A DNA stretch of 64,000 bases from Aldrovandia affinis (Eukaryota; Chordata; Actinopteri; Notacanthiformes; Halosauridae): positions 1,654,383-1,718,382 of the forward strand of contig JAINUG010000130.1 in NCBI GenBank assembly GCA_029706075.1, in the 5' to 3' direction. Shown piece after piece: positions 51,201-62,539 of this stretch. Positions within the stretch are counted from its first letter, which is position 1. Every line of letters starts with the position of its first letter. The position numbers and the translations under genes are program-made. The notes beneath the pieces are model-generated. The model did not search any database. It saw nothing but the letters and a program-made list of their open reading frames with translations, and had not been told where the DNA came from.

Positions 51201-54200
51201 AATACAAATCTGACTCTTTGTCCGTTTCTCACGGCAACACAATAAATAATTATAAAGTTAATGGTTCATATACGGGGCAATGGAAGAACCGAAAAACGAC
51301 ACTGCTTTGTCAGAAGTGGGACAGAACTGTTAATGCTGCTCCGTGGCTGACACGCTCCCTCTCCCTGCAGTGAGCAGCGATGCCCTGCGTGGCAGCACTC
51401 CCCAGGACAGCGCCCAGGTTTTGCAGTGGGTGAGCTTTGCTGACTCTGAGATCATCCCTCCAGCCAGCGCCTGGGTCTTCCCCACCCTTGGCATCATGCA
51501 GTACAACAAACAGGTCTGTGCTCGCGTTCTCTCCTCCGGTGTATGCCAGCCGGCCTGCTACAAAGGGTAGTTCAACCGTGGGAATCTTCCATAGGTCTTC
51601 AATAAGCGTGTTGACAACTCGAACCTTGCACTGTAATTCAAATGGAGGTATATGTTAGTTTAGAATCTCAACAATAATTTCCAACTCAACTCTTGTGTTA
51701 TACATGTAGTGTTCAACAGACGTCTTCCCGTGACTTTTTTCAACCCTTAAGATGGGACAGAGGGCTGTCATGTCAGCGGTACTGGTGCTGCAAGGTGTTG
51801 GGAAAGTGAGGATTGAATTAAAATGTCTATTTCCTGAGTCCAGTAGCCTTAACTGTCCAGTTCCGTTGTTTAAGGTTCAGCGCTCTGAATACTGAACACA
51901 AGCAGGATGTGTTAAGACACTTCACTTATCCCACATGCAAATTATATTTATTTGATTAAATTATTGCACCAGATACTAATTAAATCGTCAAATTCTTTGA
52001 TGGGCAGAGCAATCTCGTGGATCAGCCTTTGTCGAACTGGACCACTCACATTTCAATTAATGTTAATAGCTGGTTTATTAAGTTATTACACCAAGACAAA
52101 GACAAAATGGTCAATGTCAAATCAACAGGCATAGGTTAACTACCTTCACAAGCATCAAATTATAGACATAAAAATGACACGTAACAATCACGGAAGGGAC
52201 GAAATGGACATTTCTGCCAAACTACGCTTATCTCTCAAAATGCACAGACGCAGCCAGGAAACGGTACAAACCAGAGCCAAAGCGTGAACCATTGCGAAAT
52301 CCCAATTTTTTTATAAAGAATCTGTGGAATTTTGAGGCATTCAATTTCACTGATAACACCAGTAAAGCCCATGTTTGTTTATGGGCATTAGGGCAATCGG
52401 CCTGTCTTTTAGAGAAGAGACAAGATGAAGATTTAGGTTGGAGAGGACCAGCCACATGCTGATATCCTGGACAGGATGATAACATACACAGAGCTTTGCT
52501 GACAAGGGAGTTTACCATGTATTTTGGGCATTGAACGGCTGGGTTCCGTTTCCGTTTCCGTTTGCATCCTTCAGTCAGCCACTTGACTGAACCTAGTCTT
52601 TCATACCAGCTTTCTGTCAGGCCTGTCTTGTTCAGCCAGCGTTGCTCAAGTAAGCAGACAACCAAGTCACAACCAGACTTGCGCAATCAGTGACTAATGC
52701 ACAGCTGTCAAGCAAAGCTCACTTAGTTTTTATAACAAAAAATCATGGTATCCAACTTGTCTGAATGATGACTTCAATTGATCAAGTGTAGAAACGAGTA
52801 AAAGGCCAGAATGAGAACAGTAGGTCCTGCCACCAATGGGCATGGCCTTGCCTTGGCACTTCAGTCCAAATTATGGGATTTGTCTGACCAGTGACGTGTC
52901 AGCAGGCATGTGGGAAATGACCCTGTTATTTTGGACTGGTCTGTAATCCTAGGCTACCTGAATTTGACCATCGAATGTTTGTCAAAATAGGGAATTCCAG
53001 TTTTGAAGATGATGTATGCGTTAATGTGAACAGACCCAGCACAGAGACTATGTATTCTCTTGACAATGTAAATGTTTGGATCAGTGTCATGTTATGCTTT
53101 TCAATGACTTCCTCCTCCAGGATCTGGTGTATTTTATAAACTGCTTGGCAAGAAATGTTTAGTCTTCCACACCCCAGCCCAAGGCCTTCGCCTTCCCATT
53201 TAATCGCGTTTCTGTAACTCTGTAACTTTCACTCTTACCCCCCCATAATTGGCTAATCGTTCCTGATAAAGTATTGTTGGGGTTAAGACTGTTGCTAACA
53301 CCATAAGGCAATGACCAACAAGCAAAAACTGCTTGGTATGCGATTGAGTTTGCAGAATTTTTCTTGCGAGTTTCTTCCCCATTAAGTTTTTATTTCACTT
53401 GACAAGAACCATGCTGCAAAATAGTAATAATTCATAGCTTTCATAGCTTGGAGCAAATAAGACTAGGGCTGCTCGCACACTGGTAAACGCAACCATATTA
53501 TTGAGTTCTGTGATGGTTGCTGCAATAAATGGAGTTCATATTTTATTGAATTAACTTTTTGCCTCGGATTTCTAAATTGACATTCAAGGTTAAACCCCAG
53601 TATTTTGCTGTTGGTAGTGTTTTCTAAAGTTACCCTCATAATCTCACTCTGTCCATTTCCTGTGCCACAGGCCACAGAGCAGGCCAAGGAGGAAGTGAAG
53701 AAGGTGCTCGCTGTCCTGAACCAGCACTTGAACACCCGCACCTTCCTGGTGGGGGAGAGGGTCAGCCTGGCAGACATCAGCGTGGTCTGCTCCCTACTCT
53801 GGCTCTACAAACAGGTGAGTCCGCGCCCACCTCACACACCGGTTGCCGTCAGGTTTAAAAGACAGTGGGGGGGTGCCTCCCAGGCGCTCTGGTGATTACA
53901 GCGTTTGACGCTGGCCACTGCGACCGGTCGACAGCTTGGCGAGCGCTGTCTCGGAGGAGACGATACTTCGCCTTTGTCACCGCTGGTCACAGGGCTACGG
54001 CAGCGAACTCTCAATACGAGGGGGGCATTGACATGAAAAATAGAGGGTGTAATTGGCTACGAAAATGGGAGAAAATCTGAAACAAATTTGCTCCACATTT
54101 CCGAATGACCACGGGGAAAGTTTTTGGTTGGACGCGTTCATAAACGGCCCTTTAACTGGGTGTTTATGCTTTGCGTGTCCAGCGGAACACATAGCAGGGA

Positions 54201-57200
54201 ATCATTACTAATTCCAAGTTTGCAGAAGTCTCAAAATGACAAGCTCCAGTTGAATGTGTTTGATTAATAATTAAGGTGAACAAATTGATATTTCACCGGG
54301 CCTCCCCATGTGTGCCCTGAAGTGGGAGCCTGCTGGCTGTAGGTTTGCTGCAACCTACAGCCAGCCAGCAGGTTTGGTTTGGTGGTTTCTCCATTTGATG
54401 AGTTGACCTGGTATTGTCCCCCCAGGTCCTGGAGCCTGCGTTCCGTCAGCCCTTCCCCAACGTGACCCGCTGGTTTGCGACCTGCGTCAATCAGCCGCAG
54501 TTCAAGGCCGTCTTGGGCGAGATCAAGCTCTGTGAGAAGATGGCCCAGTTTGACGGTGAGTCTCCAGAGGTGGGAGGGCTGTCCAGAAAGGAAATTGTTT
54601 CAACACATTTTGTTTTTGGATGATCTTTTGTATTGAGCATACAGAAAAATGGCTCAAATGGGCTCAGCCAGTTGAGTGATGAGGTGAAAATCCAAAGCAG
54701 GAGGTTAGTTGATCTGTGGTGAGGTGGGAATCCTAAGCAGTGGACTTTAGGTGCACCCTTGGCATTGTGAGGATGACTGCAGGGCCGAGAGGAAGATGGG
54801 TCATCATCATGACTATGCTGAAATGCAGATGCAATTTCTTATCTTGGGGAGAGGTTAGAGGCAGGGCTAGGTGGAAAACATTACCGGAAATTGTTGATGC
54901 AATAGTCATGCAAGTCAAATATTTGAACCACAGTTCTACATTTTACATTGATGTTTTAAGTATTTAGCAGACGCTCTTATCCAGAGCGACTTACAAGATG
55001 TGCATTCATGCATGGTAAGAGCAATCGTAGTTCGTGCAAGAGACCAGTGCAGTAATAATGGCAGTTCTCCCCCAGCCAAGAAGTTTTCTGAGATGCAGCC
55101 CAAGAAGGACGCCGCTCCCAAGAAAGAGAAGGGCAGCAGGGAGGGAGGCAAGCCGCACGAGAAGAAGGAAAAGAAGGAGAAGAAAGAGAAGGCCCCTGCG
55201 CCCGCCCCCGCAGAGGAGGAGATGGACGAGTGTGAGGTGGCTCTTGCCGCAGAGCCCAAAGCCAAGGACCCGTTCGCCCATCTGCCCAAGAGGTAAAGGC
55301 GGGCGCGCTCAGTGTACCTTCAGCCCAAAGGCGTTCACAGTCCAGAGGGGTTCCCTCGGTAGTGTTCATGCTGTTATTCCTGGGGCGCTTTCACCCTATA
55401 CGCTTACTGAACATCTGGTCATTCAGCTGTGTAGTACACGGTTTGTATAGATCAGGGATGTCCAATCTTATCCAAGAAGGGCCAGTGTGGGTGCAGGCTT
55501 TTGTTGTAGCCCAGCACTAACACACCTGATTCGACTAATGAAGGTCTCGATTGAAGACCATGATTGGTGGATTAGTTGAATCGGGTGTTTTAGTGCAGGG
55601 CTAGAACAAAAGCCTGCACCCACACCGGCCCTTCTCGGATAAGATTGGACACCCCTGGTATAGACCAAGGTTCTGTAGTCTAACCAGATGGTCAGCCCCG
55701 TATTGTTCTAAGTAAGTTCTGTTCTGACCATTGACAAAGTCAATTGCGTTTGATCCAGTTTGTTGCATCTTACGAATCCTCGCGAAGGGAAGTGGCCGAG
55801 CGCGATCAGAACCTCCCTACATTGAGGAAATGGAGGAGATTGAAAGAATGCTGGAGTTAACCATCTTGTAACTTTATAACGAACACGCGGTACATATCGT
55901 ACATCTGTACTGCAGATGCGGTACAGATGTGTGAAAAAATTCCGAAAATGTTTTTTTGCCTCGTTGCGCAACCTTTACCTCTCCCCCTCCACCCAGCGCG
56001 TTCGTGATGGACGAGTTCAAGCGCAAGTACTCCAACGAAGACACACTCTCAGTGGCCCTGCCCCACTTCTGGGAGCACTTTGACCGTGAGGGTTACTCCA
56101 TCTGGTTTGGGGAGTACTGCTTCCCCGAAGAGCTGGCCATGACATTCATGAGCTGCAACCTCATCACAGGTGAGACCAAGGTCTTGGGCGGGGCGGGGGG
56201 TCACCACCATGGGGGCTGCTGACTCTGCATGTGCCCCTTCCTCTGACTGGAGCGTCAGAAGAGAACTGACCCCTCTTCCCTTCCCCTTCAGGAATGTTCC
56301 AGCGGCTCGACAAACTGCGCAAGAACGCCTTTGCCAGCGTCATCCTCTTCGGCGAGAACAACGACAGCACCATCTCTGGCATCTGGATCTTCAGAGGACA
56401 GGACCTGGCCTTCACTGTAAGCGTCTCCTTTTCGCCGGGTTCCCGCGGAGCGTCGCTCTGCGCTCGCACGTCTGCGCGGCCTGCAGGGAGCTGGGGGCAC
56501 GCTGCGTTTCCTTTTAAACCTCTTCCACACACTTGATCGGCAGCATTGGTTCATTAGCTGTGTGCATTTACAACAGCCAGTTTGTTCTTACATTTACATT
56601 TTACATTTTAAGCATTTAGCAGACGCTCTTATCCAGAGTGACTTACAAGATTTGCATTAATACATGGTAGGAACAATCATAGTTTGCGCAAGAGATCAGC
56701 GCAGTAATACAGCGATAGACATCATTGCAGGCATCTGCGTACCATACCTGTAACACTGGGAAGGAAAAGGTTAGTGTAATTTTCTTTTTTTTTTTTTTCC
56801 TTTTTTTTTGGGAGTATAGTGTTGAACAAGTAAACTTCTTACATGCATTGAAACTGCTTTGGATATAGGGCACAAGCGTAATAGTTTGAGCTAAATGTGG
56901 GTAATTATTTGTACTTGGACCATTTGATTGGACCAAGAAGTTTTGTATAGATTTAGTATTGGTCGAGATGTAGGGTTCAGTCTTCTATACTATACTTGAT
57001 GGGATAACTTGAAGCAAACAGGGTGGTCTCAAAGAAAAGACAAACAAAAGCCCAGGTCTACATTGTACAGGTAAAGGCCTGTGCTGACCAGTGAACCATT
57101 GACTGAGAAAGATGTTTCCTTTGAAAAGGAACAGGTCTCAGAACTTTGAGATCACAAGCACATTGGTAGGAAAATATAAAGTTCAGATGCTTACAAACAA

Positions 57201-59402
57201 GGAAAGCGTGACATGGTCCCGTTCAGTTTGAGAAAATACACTGACATGCAGGGCAATATACTGACGTGTGAGCAACTTTGCTAGCGGCTCCAGTTTAAGG
57301 GAACTAATAATTGGCTTTCGGAACTAACAAAGTTGTCAGTGACATCGATTGACTGTTTATTATGTTGGTGTCCCGTCAATGTGCGCTGTTCACGCGGAAT
57401 GCAGGCACACTGTCGCGCATCTCTCAAACAGGCGTGTGTCCATACCATTATTTAATCGATTGCATGTTAAAAAGTGGAGATCTCTGCCTTCTGCGGTTTA
57501 GAAATCGCGTGTGGTCAATTCTCAATTAATTTGTTTAATCATGCAGCCCTAGTATCTAATAAATTCTCAGAAAATCCTCGTCTTTCACCATGCTAGTTAT
57601 AGTTGCAATCGGTATTCCTACGTGAATGTAAGGTCTTGAAGCACTGAACCGTGTGATTGCTGTTGGGTTACACAGTCACAATTATTGAAGTCTTTAGGAT
57701 GAAGAGGTCAATGGTAGGTGAGAAGAGGTACTTAAATTTGGTTAATTTGTGTTCAGTGTGAATTTGTATTGACATGAACATGTTCACGCAGCGAAGTACT
57801 GCCTGTATATGGACATCTTATTACTGAGCAGCGTAACTGTTCACGCAGTATCACGGACTGACTCGGTAACCCTTTGCAGAGTGTCTCAAATGTCAGCCAG
57901 TTTGTTGAGCATGCACATATTTGATTAGATACAGGGCAAAAAGGCTATCAGACTGTCTGTAACCCCCTCCCCAAAAGGGCACATGAGAAAATAACATTGG
58001 CATATTCCAATTTTGGATCAGGAGCAGGTGTTTGTGTTTTCATCATCCTCTCCGTACAGAATGGCTGCAGTGGAGATGGTGGCTGCATCTGCCTGAAGAT
58101 TGACACGGAGGAAATTCAATTATATTCTGGGAAATTTCCATAAAGCCCAGTTTAGTCTTGCAATAAATACAAATGAAATATGTCGAAATGATACCCTAGG
58201 ATACATCGTTATGTCAAATTAGTTTGCAATTGTGAGTACTTCACTGACCACCACTTACTAATGCGTTCATGCTTATTTTGCAGTGAAGCTCACTCACCGT
58301 GGCAAGCTTTTTTTTTTTTTTTTTTGACTGCGCAAATCGACTGGTATAGCCCATTAGCAGTGTGAGCTCATTAGCAGTGTGAGATAGAATGAGCCCTCAA
58401 TACCATGGTTTCCGCTGACCTGCAACTACAGTGCAATGGAATATCCTGTCGAAGCTTTTGCAAAAAGATGTTTTGGGGGAAGGAAAAGGATGCCCTGCAA
58501 CCCTGTGCCCTAGCTTGACGTATCTTAGCGTGGGCCTCTTTAGTTCCTGCTTACGTACTGAGCGTCTATCACAAATCCGAGATCAAAGAATGCTGCGTTA
58601 TGTTCGTTGTTGTTGCAGTTGGCTGAATTGGGGCTGGTTGTGAACCGCATATTTTGAGTAATTCAGTTTCATTCTGAAAAACCAGAGTTCAAAACATCCC
58701 ATCTGCAGGTCTTTGCATAAGGATGACTTTTTACCCACAAAGCCTTTATCACCACAACCTCATGTCACATCTTGAGTCCGTCGGCCCAGACTCTGTTTTC
58801 TCCGAGCGCTGCCTAAGATTCACTGATCTTCAGTCACTCCCCTGCTGATGCTCCTCCTAGTTCATGTTCTTGCTCTTGGCATGGGCCTGTGTTTAGTATC
58901 AATCTTTCGGTAAGGTGCTTGAAAGTGACTACATCACTTTCTTACGACGTATTTACAAGGACAATTTGCCTTGATTGTGTTGACTGAAATGGACTGATGG
59001 TGTTCATCAAACCTTGTTGTGCATTACTTACATTTTACAATTTAAGCATTTAGCAGACACTCTTATGCAGAGCGACTTACAAGATGTGCATTAACACATG
59101 GTAAGAACAATCATAGTTTGCGCAAGAGATCAGTGCAGTAATACAGTGATATACATCGCTGTAGGCAGCTGCATACCATACCTGCGTGTTGTTGTCCATG
59201 AGTGTCTGCTAAATAAATGCAAATGATTTCTCCCCCCCCCCAGCTTTCAGAGGACTGGCAGATCGATCACGAGTCGTACGCCTGGCGCAAGCTGGATCCG
59301 GACAGCGAGGACTGCAAGACCATGGTGAAGGAGTACTTTGCGTGGGAGGGAGAGTTCAAGCATGTAGGCAAGCCTTTCAACCAGGGCAAGATCTTCAAGT
59401 GA
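48217..59402 (+). CDS. eef1g: Elongation factor 1-gamma
   Basis: eEF1-gamma scaffolds the eEF1B exchange complex that recharges eEF1A with GTP. Coding exons are 48217-48228 (MAAG), 49898-50056, 50192-50255, 51371-51513, 53671-53814, 54426-54555, 55076-55292, 55997-56169, 56292-56416 and 59244-59402 (TGA). Phases close for 441 aa; human is 437. Residues 1 to about 210 are a glutathione-transferase fold: an N-terminal thioredoxin-like part ([29 protein letters not shown]) and a C-terminal helical part ([20 protein letters not shown]). A Lys/Glu/Ala/Pro linker follows ([20 protein letters not shown]). The conserved EF1G domain starts near [20 protein letters not shown], includes [20 protein letters not shown], and ends [15 protein letters not shown] (here [11 protein letters not shown]). 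Introns hold several transposon insertions, one close to an acceptor. Confidence 0.97.
53865..54082 (+). repeat. tRNA-derived SINE copy in eef1g intron 5
   Basis: Begins GGGTGCCTCCCAGGCGCTCT, continues CGACCGGTCGACAGCTTGGC, GAGGAGACGATACTTCGCCT and ACAGGGCTACGGCAGCGAAC, and ends with the tail GGTGTAATTGGCTACGAAAA, then TGGGAGAAAATC. It is closely related to the minus-strand copy at 30575-30875. Confidence 0.75.
54329..54372. repeat. Strong inverted repeat in eef1g intron 5
   Basis: Left arm CCTGCTGGCTGTAGGTT, loop TGCTGC, right arm AACCTACAGCCAGCCAGCAGG. All 17 left-arm bases pair, with a four-base bulge (GGCT duplication) in the right arm. In RNA it would be a stable hairpin ending 53 nt before exon 6. 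Confidence 0.85.
54940..55066 (-). repeat. Antisense L2 LINE 3' end next to the eef1g exon 7 acceptor
   Basis: Plus strand reads TTTTACATTGATGTTTTAAG, ATTTAGCAGACGCTCTTATC, then AGAGCGACTTACAAGATGTG and a body ending GACCAGTGCAGTAATA. The eef1g acceptor TTCTCCCCCAG is at 55075, so the repeat ends about 10 bases upstream of the polypyrimidine tract. Confidence 0.85.
55453..55657. mobile_element. hAT-type MITE (long inverted repeat) in eef1g intron 7
   Basis: The 205-bp element has long inverted ends: CAGGGATGTCCAATCTTATC on the left and, inward from the right, CAGGGGTGTCCAATCTTATC. Most of its length is self-complementary (GTGGGTGCAGGCTTTTGTTG against AACAAAAGCCTGCACCCAC). It is flanked by an 8-bp duplication with one mismatch, GTATAGAT at 55445-55452 and GTATAGAC at 55658-55665. 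No coding capacity. Its terminal CAGGGRTGTC resembles that of the hAT at 36726. Confidence 0.9.
56589..56775 (-). repeat. Antisense L2 LINE 3' end in eef1g intron 9
   Basis: TTACATTTTACATTTTAAGC, ATTTAGCAGACGCTCTTATC, then GTACCATACCTGTAACACTG and GGAAGGAAAAGGTTAG. This is the longest of the truncated copies and matches 25984-26165 along its whole length. Confidence 0.88.
56800..59020 (+). other. eef1g: Long intron 9 of eef1g, nothing else recognised
   Basis: Apart from the two L2 ends at its edges and a poly(T) run at about 58308-58325, I see no conserved segment. Structured small RNAs cannot be excluded by eye. Confidence 0.35.
59030..59185 (-). repeat. Antisense L2 LINE 3' end upstream of eef1g exon 10
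   Basis: CTTACATTTTACAATTTAAG, CATTTAGCAGACACTCTTAT, then AGAGCGACTTACAAGATGTG and a body to GCATACCATACCTG. It ends about 60 bases before the acceptor of the last exon (59244). Confidence 0.85.
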
Positions 59403-59565
59403 GAGGGGCCGGCGTTTCTCTCACTCCTGTCCCCCGTATCCGTCAACGCCTCCATCTAAGGACACGCAACCACCCGATAGCTCGTCGCGATTAAGGGGGG
59501 GAGCCGATCCAAGTCCCCGAGACGGCTGTGTGGAGCCGAAGGAGGGAAGGATGTTTGAGTTATGA

Positions 59566-59571
59566 AATAAA
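59566..59571 (+). terminator. eef1g: Polyadenylation signal of eef1g
   Basis: AATAAA 164 bases past the stop codon, followed by a T/G-rich stretch (TTTTTGGATTTGTTTTGTTT). The short 3'UTR is typical of abundant housekeeping mRNAs. Confidence 0.85.
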
Positions 59572-59599
59572 CAATGTATTTTCAAGAACAACACAATTT

Positions 59600-62280
59600 T
59601 TGGATTTGTTTTGTTTTGCGAATTTGTTAGCAGGGCATATCATGTCTAAATTTAGCCCCTTCGGTGTCTCTGGGAATGGCATTCGCCTTCGGTTTTTTTG
59701 GGTGGGTTCTCTTGTGCCTTCAGTAACATGCCTACAGCTACCCGTCTTCAGAGCATTTCACACAAGACAAAGGCCCCCTTTCAGTCTAATGGCAGTGTGC
59801 TTTCTTTAACTTTTGACTCATTAAATTAAGCCAGTGTACATTTTGTTACTAGCACAAGTTTTAATTTCGGCTGCAGGTAAACTGCAGGTAAGTTGTGTGA
59901 AGTTAAGGGCAAACTGCACTGCATTCAGATGTCATCTAGGTAAAAGCTTGAACTATTGGACAATTTCACCTCCTTTTTTTCGCATTGTAAAAGGCAAGGT
60001 GGAGATAAACCTGCCCTGATGGATTCTTCAAATGTCCAGCACAATATGCGTAGCTTGTCCGTTGAAAATGTTGGAAACAATAAATCAAAATGATTATATT
60101 CAGTTGTGTGCTACAGAAATGATTGGCTCTGCCCTGTTTATTTCAAATTTTGACACATGGGTTTAGGGTTACAGCCATGTAACGGAGAGCTCCAGCAGGG
60201 CACTACAATCAGCTGATACAAGTTTATGAAAGCGGTATGGTTTTCATAATGTTTGCATGTGACCTTCACACGGCTACCAGATTCCTTGTGTGCTATCACT
60301 GAGGGATTGTTCCTCTGAATGTATTCCTTATTGAGTTGGCGGTTTAAAGAAAGGGCATTCTGCATTGGTACACATACATTTTTTCCAAAATGGATGCAGT
60401 TGCTTTTATTCTAACCTCAAGCAATCGAATTGGAGTATCTTGGTCTGCATACAGTTAATTTGGGGAATGGTTACAGCATGCACTGTGAGGCAACAAAATG
60501 GCTGCTCAGCTACCTCAGGAACGTTAAATTCTGGAATGGGAGGGTGGGGGCGGGACAATTGTGTAATGTAGGTACATGGCCACTAGAGGGTGTGCTGGTG
60601 CTTAAAATCGGATCTGGAATGCAAGGCACTGTTCAAAATGGTGCGGCTGCTGCCTGTAAAAAAAAAGTTTGCCAGTACAGTGCTGTACAAACATGTTCGA
60701 TTCAAAATGGATGTTTCGTCTCTTAAATGGCTCCAGAGAGATCCTGTTTCACAATAATCTGGGATTTCTTTTGTGTTTTCAGTCATTCTACTGCATGAAA
60801 TGCACAATGTACATAATTGTAATTCAGCGAAATGATTTTCCGGTAGAAAGTAAAGATGAAGGGCATAGCCGTTCTGGCTGGCAGGCTGGTCACCGGTGTC
60901 ATCCAGTCCTATGATCAGGACGTGTGACCGGAGGGTCAGATTGCAGGGTGACCCTCGGTCATCAAACTGGTGCTGGACAATTTCACAGGCAAACCTCCAC
61001 GACCGAAAGGGGGTCAAACGGTGCCACGGACAGAGGCACTGTGCCCCCCAAGAGAGAGTCCAGGTAAGTTTATGTACATTTACACAGCAGGCGGAAGCAT
61101 CTCAAGAAGTGTAAACTGAACCATGGCAGGGGGGTGGTTGGGGGCGTAACAGCCGGGCAATCAGAAATTCCTGGTTCCAAGATAAGTGCTAATCTGGGTC
61201 TGTGAAACAAGCCCTGCGTATGCAAGTGTTCACTTTGTCCTCAGTCCACTATTCCTTGCTTGTCAGCATGTTAATCTGCCAACACCCACACAAAGCCTTT
61301 CCAGGCGACAGAAGATTGCCTCCGCTTGATTAAATACGAACTCACCGCTGATTAATTTGAGTGGCATGTTTCCATAGGGGGTCCCGTGCTTTCAAAGCCT
61401 CTGGAGGGCAGTGGGCAGTAAATTGGTTTACTGTAATTGACATTTAGTAAAATACCCAGCAGGAAGCTGCCATCCTCCTGTTTATTACAGTGAACATTCA
61501 ACATCACATGATGTGCAGCTACACCCTAACCACCACAGTCATCCTGCGTCGGCTGCTTTAACATGACCCTTTAGGCTCTTTTGCTGTCTTATTTTATTAT
61601 TGATTTGTTTACAAATGACTACCACGTTTCTGCTTCGGGCGCATGGGGAGGGTGGAATTATCTCAAATGATTTCCCCTTTGCTCAGAGTTGCATTGAGTG
61701 CTTGTGACAGCTGGAACCTAAAAGAAAATTGTTAAAATGCCAAAAAGTACAAGAAGCTATTTTTATCTGTCCATCAGTCTTGTCTGCCAAGCTATTTTTT
61801 TAATGATCAATATGTAGTAATGCAGTTATGTTGTCAGCCTTTATTTGAACTACTGGGGACAGGTTATTTACAAATGCATCTTTCTGCAATGAAAAGGAAG
61901 ACCATCTGGACTAACCGGTCCATCTATGGTCCAAAACAAAAATGACCATCAGATTTTGTGAGGTATGTAACAATTACATTTCAATGAAGTGGAGAGGTAC
62001 TATTTTATTAAACAATTTTCAAAGGCAATACGTTTTGGTCCCGGATTTTTGTTTAAAGGCAAAAGGGTATAAACTCAGGTTTCAACACTAGGGTTAACGG
62101 CGAAAAAGGTGCAGGAGTTGAACGATTTTTCAACCTATTTCTCACCTTGTTTGACTCCGAGCGACAGTCAATAGTATTTAACCTTCTTTTGCGAGTCTGG
62201 GAGGGGTGGTTCCCATATCTTTCTTTGAATGTGCGGTCTGACACCCGCACTCTCCAGCAAGAATGTTCAGACCACTGAGC
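59600..62280. other. Downstream of eef1g, no supported gene
   Basis: AT-rich sequence with scattered short open frames, the longest 144 codons on the minus strand at 60583-61017, without family resemblance. No canonical repeat boundary recognised. Confidence 0.4.
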
Positions 62281-62294
62281 AAATACGTTTTGAC

Positions 62295-62520
62295 CTCTCC
62301 TATTGGAGAGTCGTAACAGCCCGACAGACGCAGTGACGTCACCATGGGGGGCTCGTTGCTATGAAATGAGTCATGTCACATGGTAGTATTTAGGAGGGAG
62401 TTCCAACCTTTTAGAAACTCAGTTGGCTCTGTTGCCCTGTGAGCACATGCATTATGGAAGACCTGTGCGTTGACCTATAGCACAGGTCATACAGCTGCCA
62501 CGATGTTTGGAGCAGGTGAC
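62295..62520 (+). promoter_or_regulatory. Promoter-like cluster of factor sites
   Basis: Within about 110 bp lie an inverted CCAAT box (TATTGG, 62311), a perfect cAMP-response element TGACGTCA (62334-62341), an AP-1 site TGAGTCA followed by TCACATG, and TATTTAGGAGG as a possible TATA-like element. An ATG (CACGATGTTTGGAGCAG) followed by GTGACT lies further downstream near 62500 and could be a short first exon, but I cannot connect it to any gene inside the window. Functional assignment is inference. Confidence 0.35.
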
Positions 62521-62539
62521 TTTTTTGGTGGGCTCGTGT

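Noticed and set aside
52228-52686. 152-codon minus-strand open frame in eef1g intron 4
   Set aside because: No family resemblance, no plausible splice or promoter context, and antisense to a strong gene. Chance open frame or an old repeat.
60583-61017. 144-codon minus-strand open frame downstream of eef1g
   Set aside because: No recognisable domain on either strand and no supporting splice signals.
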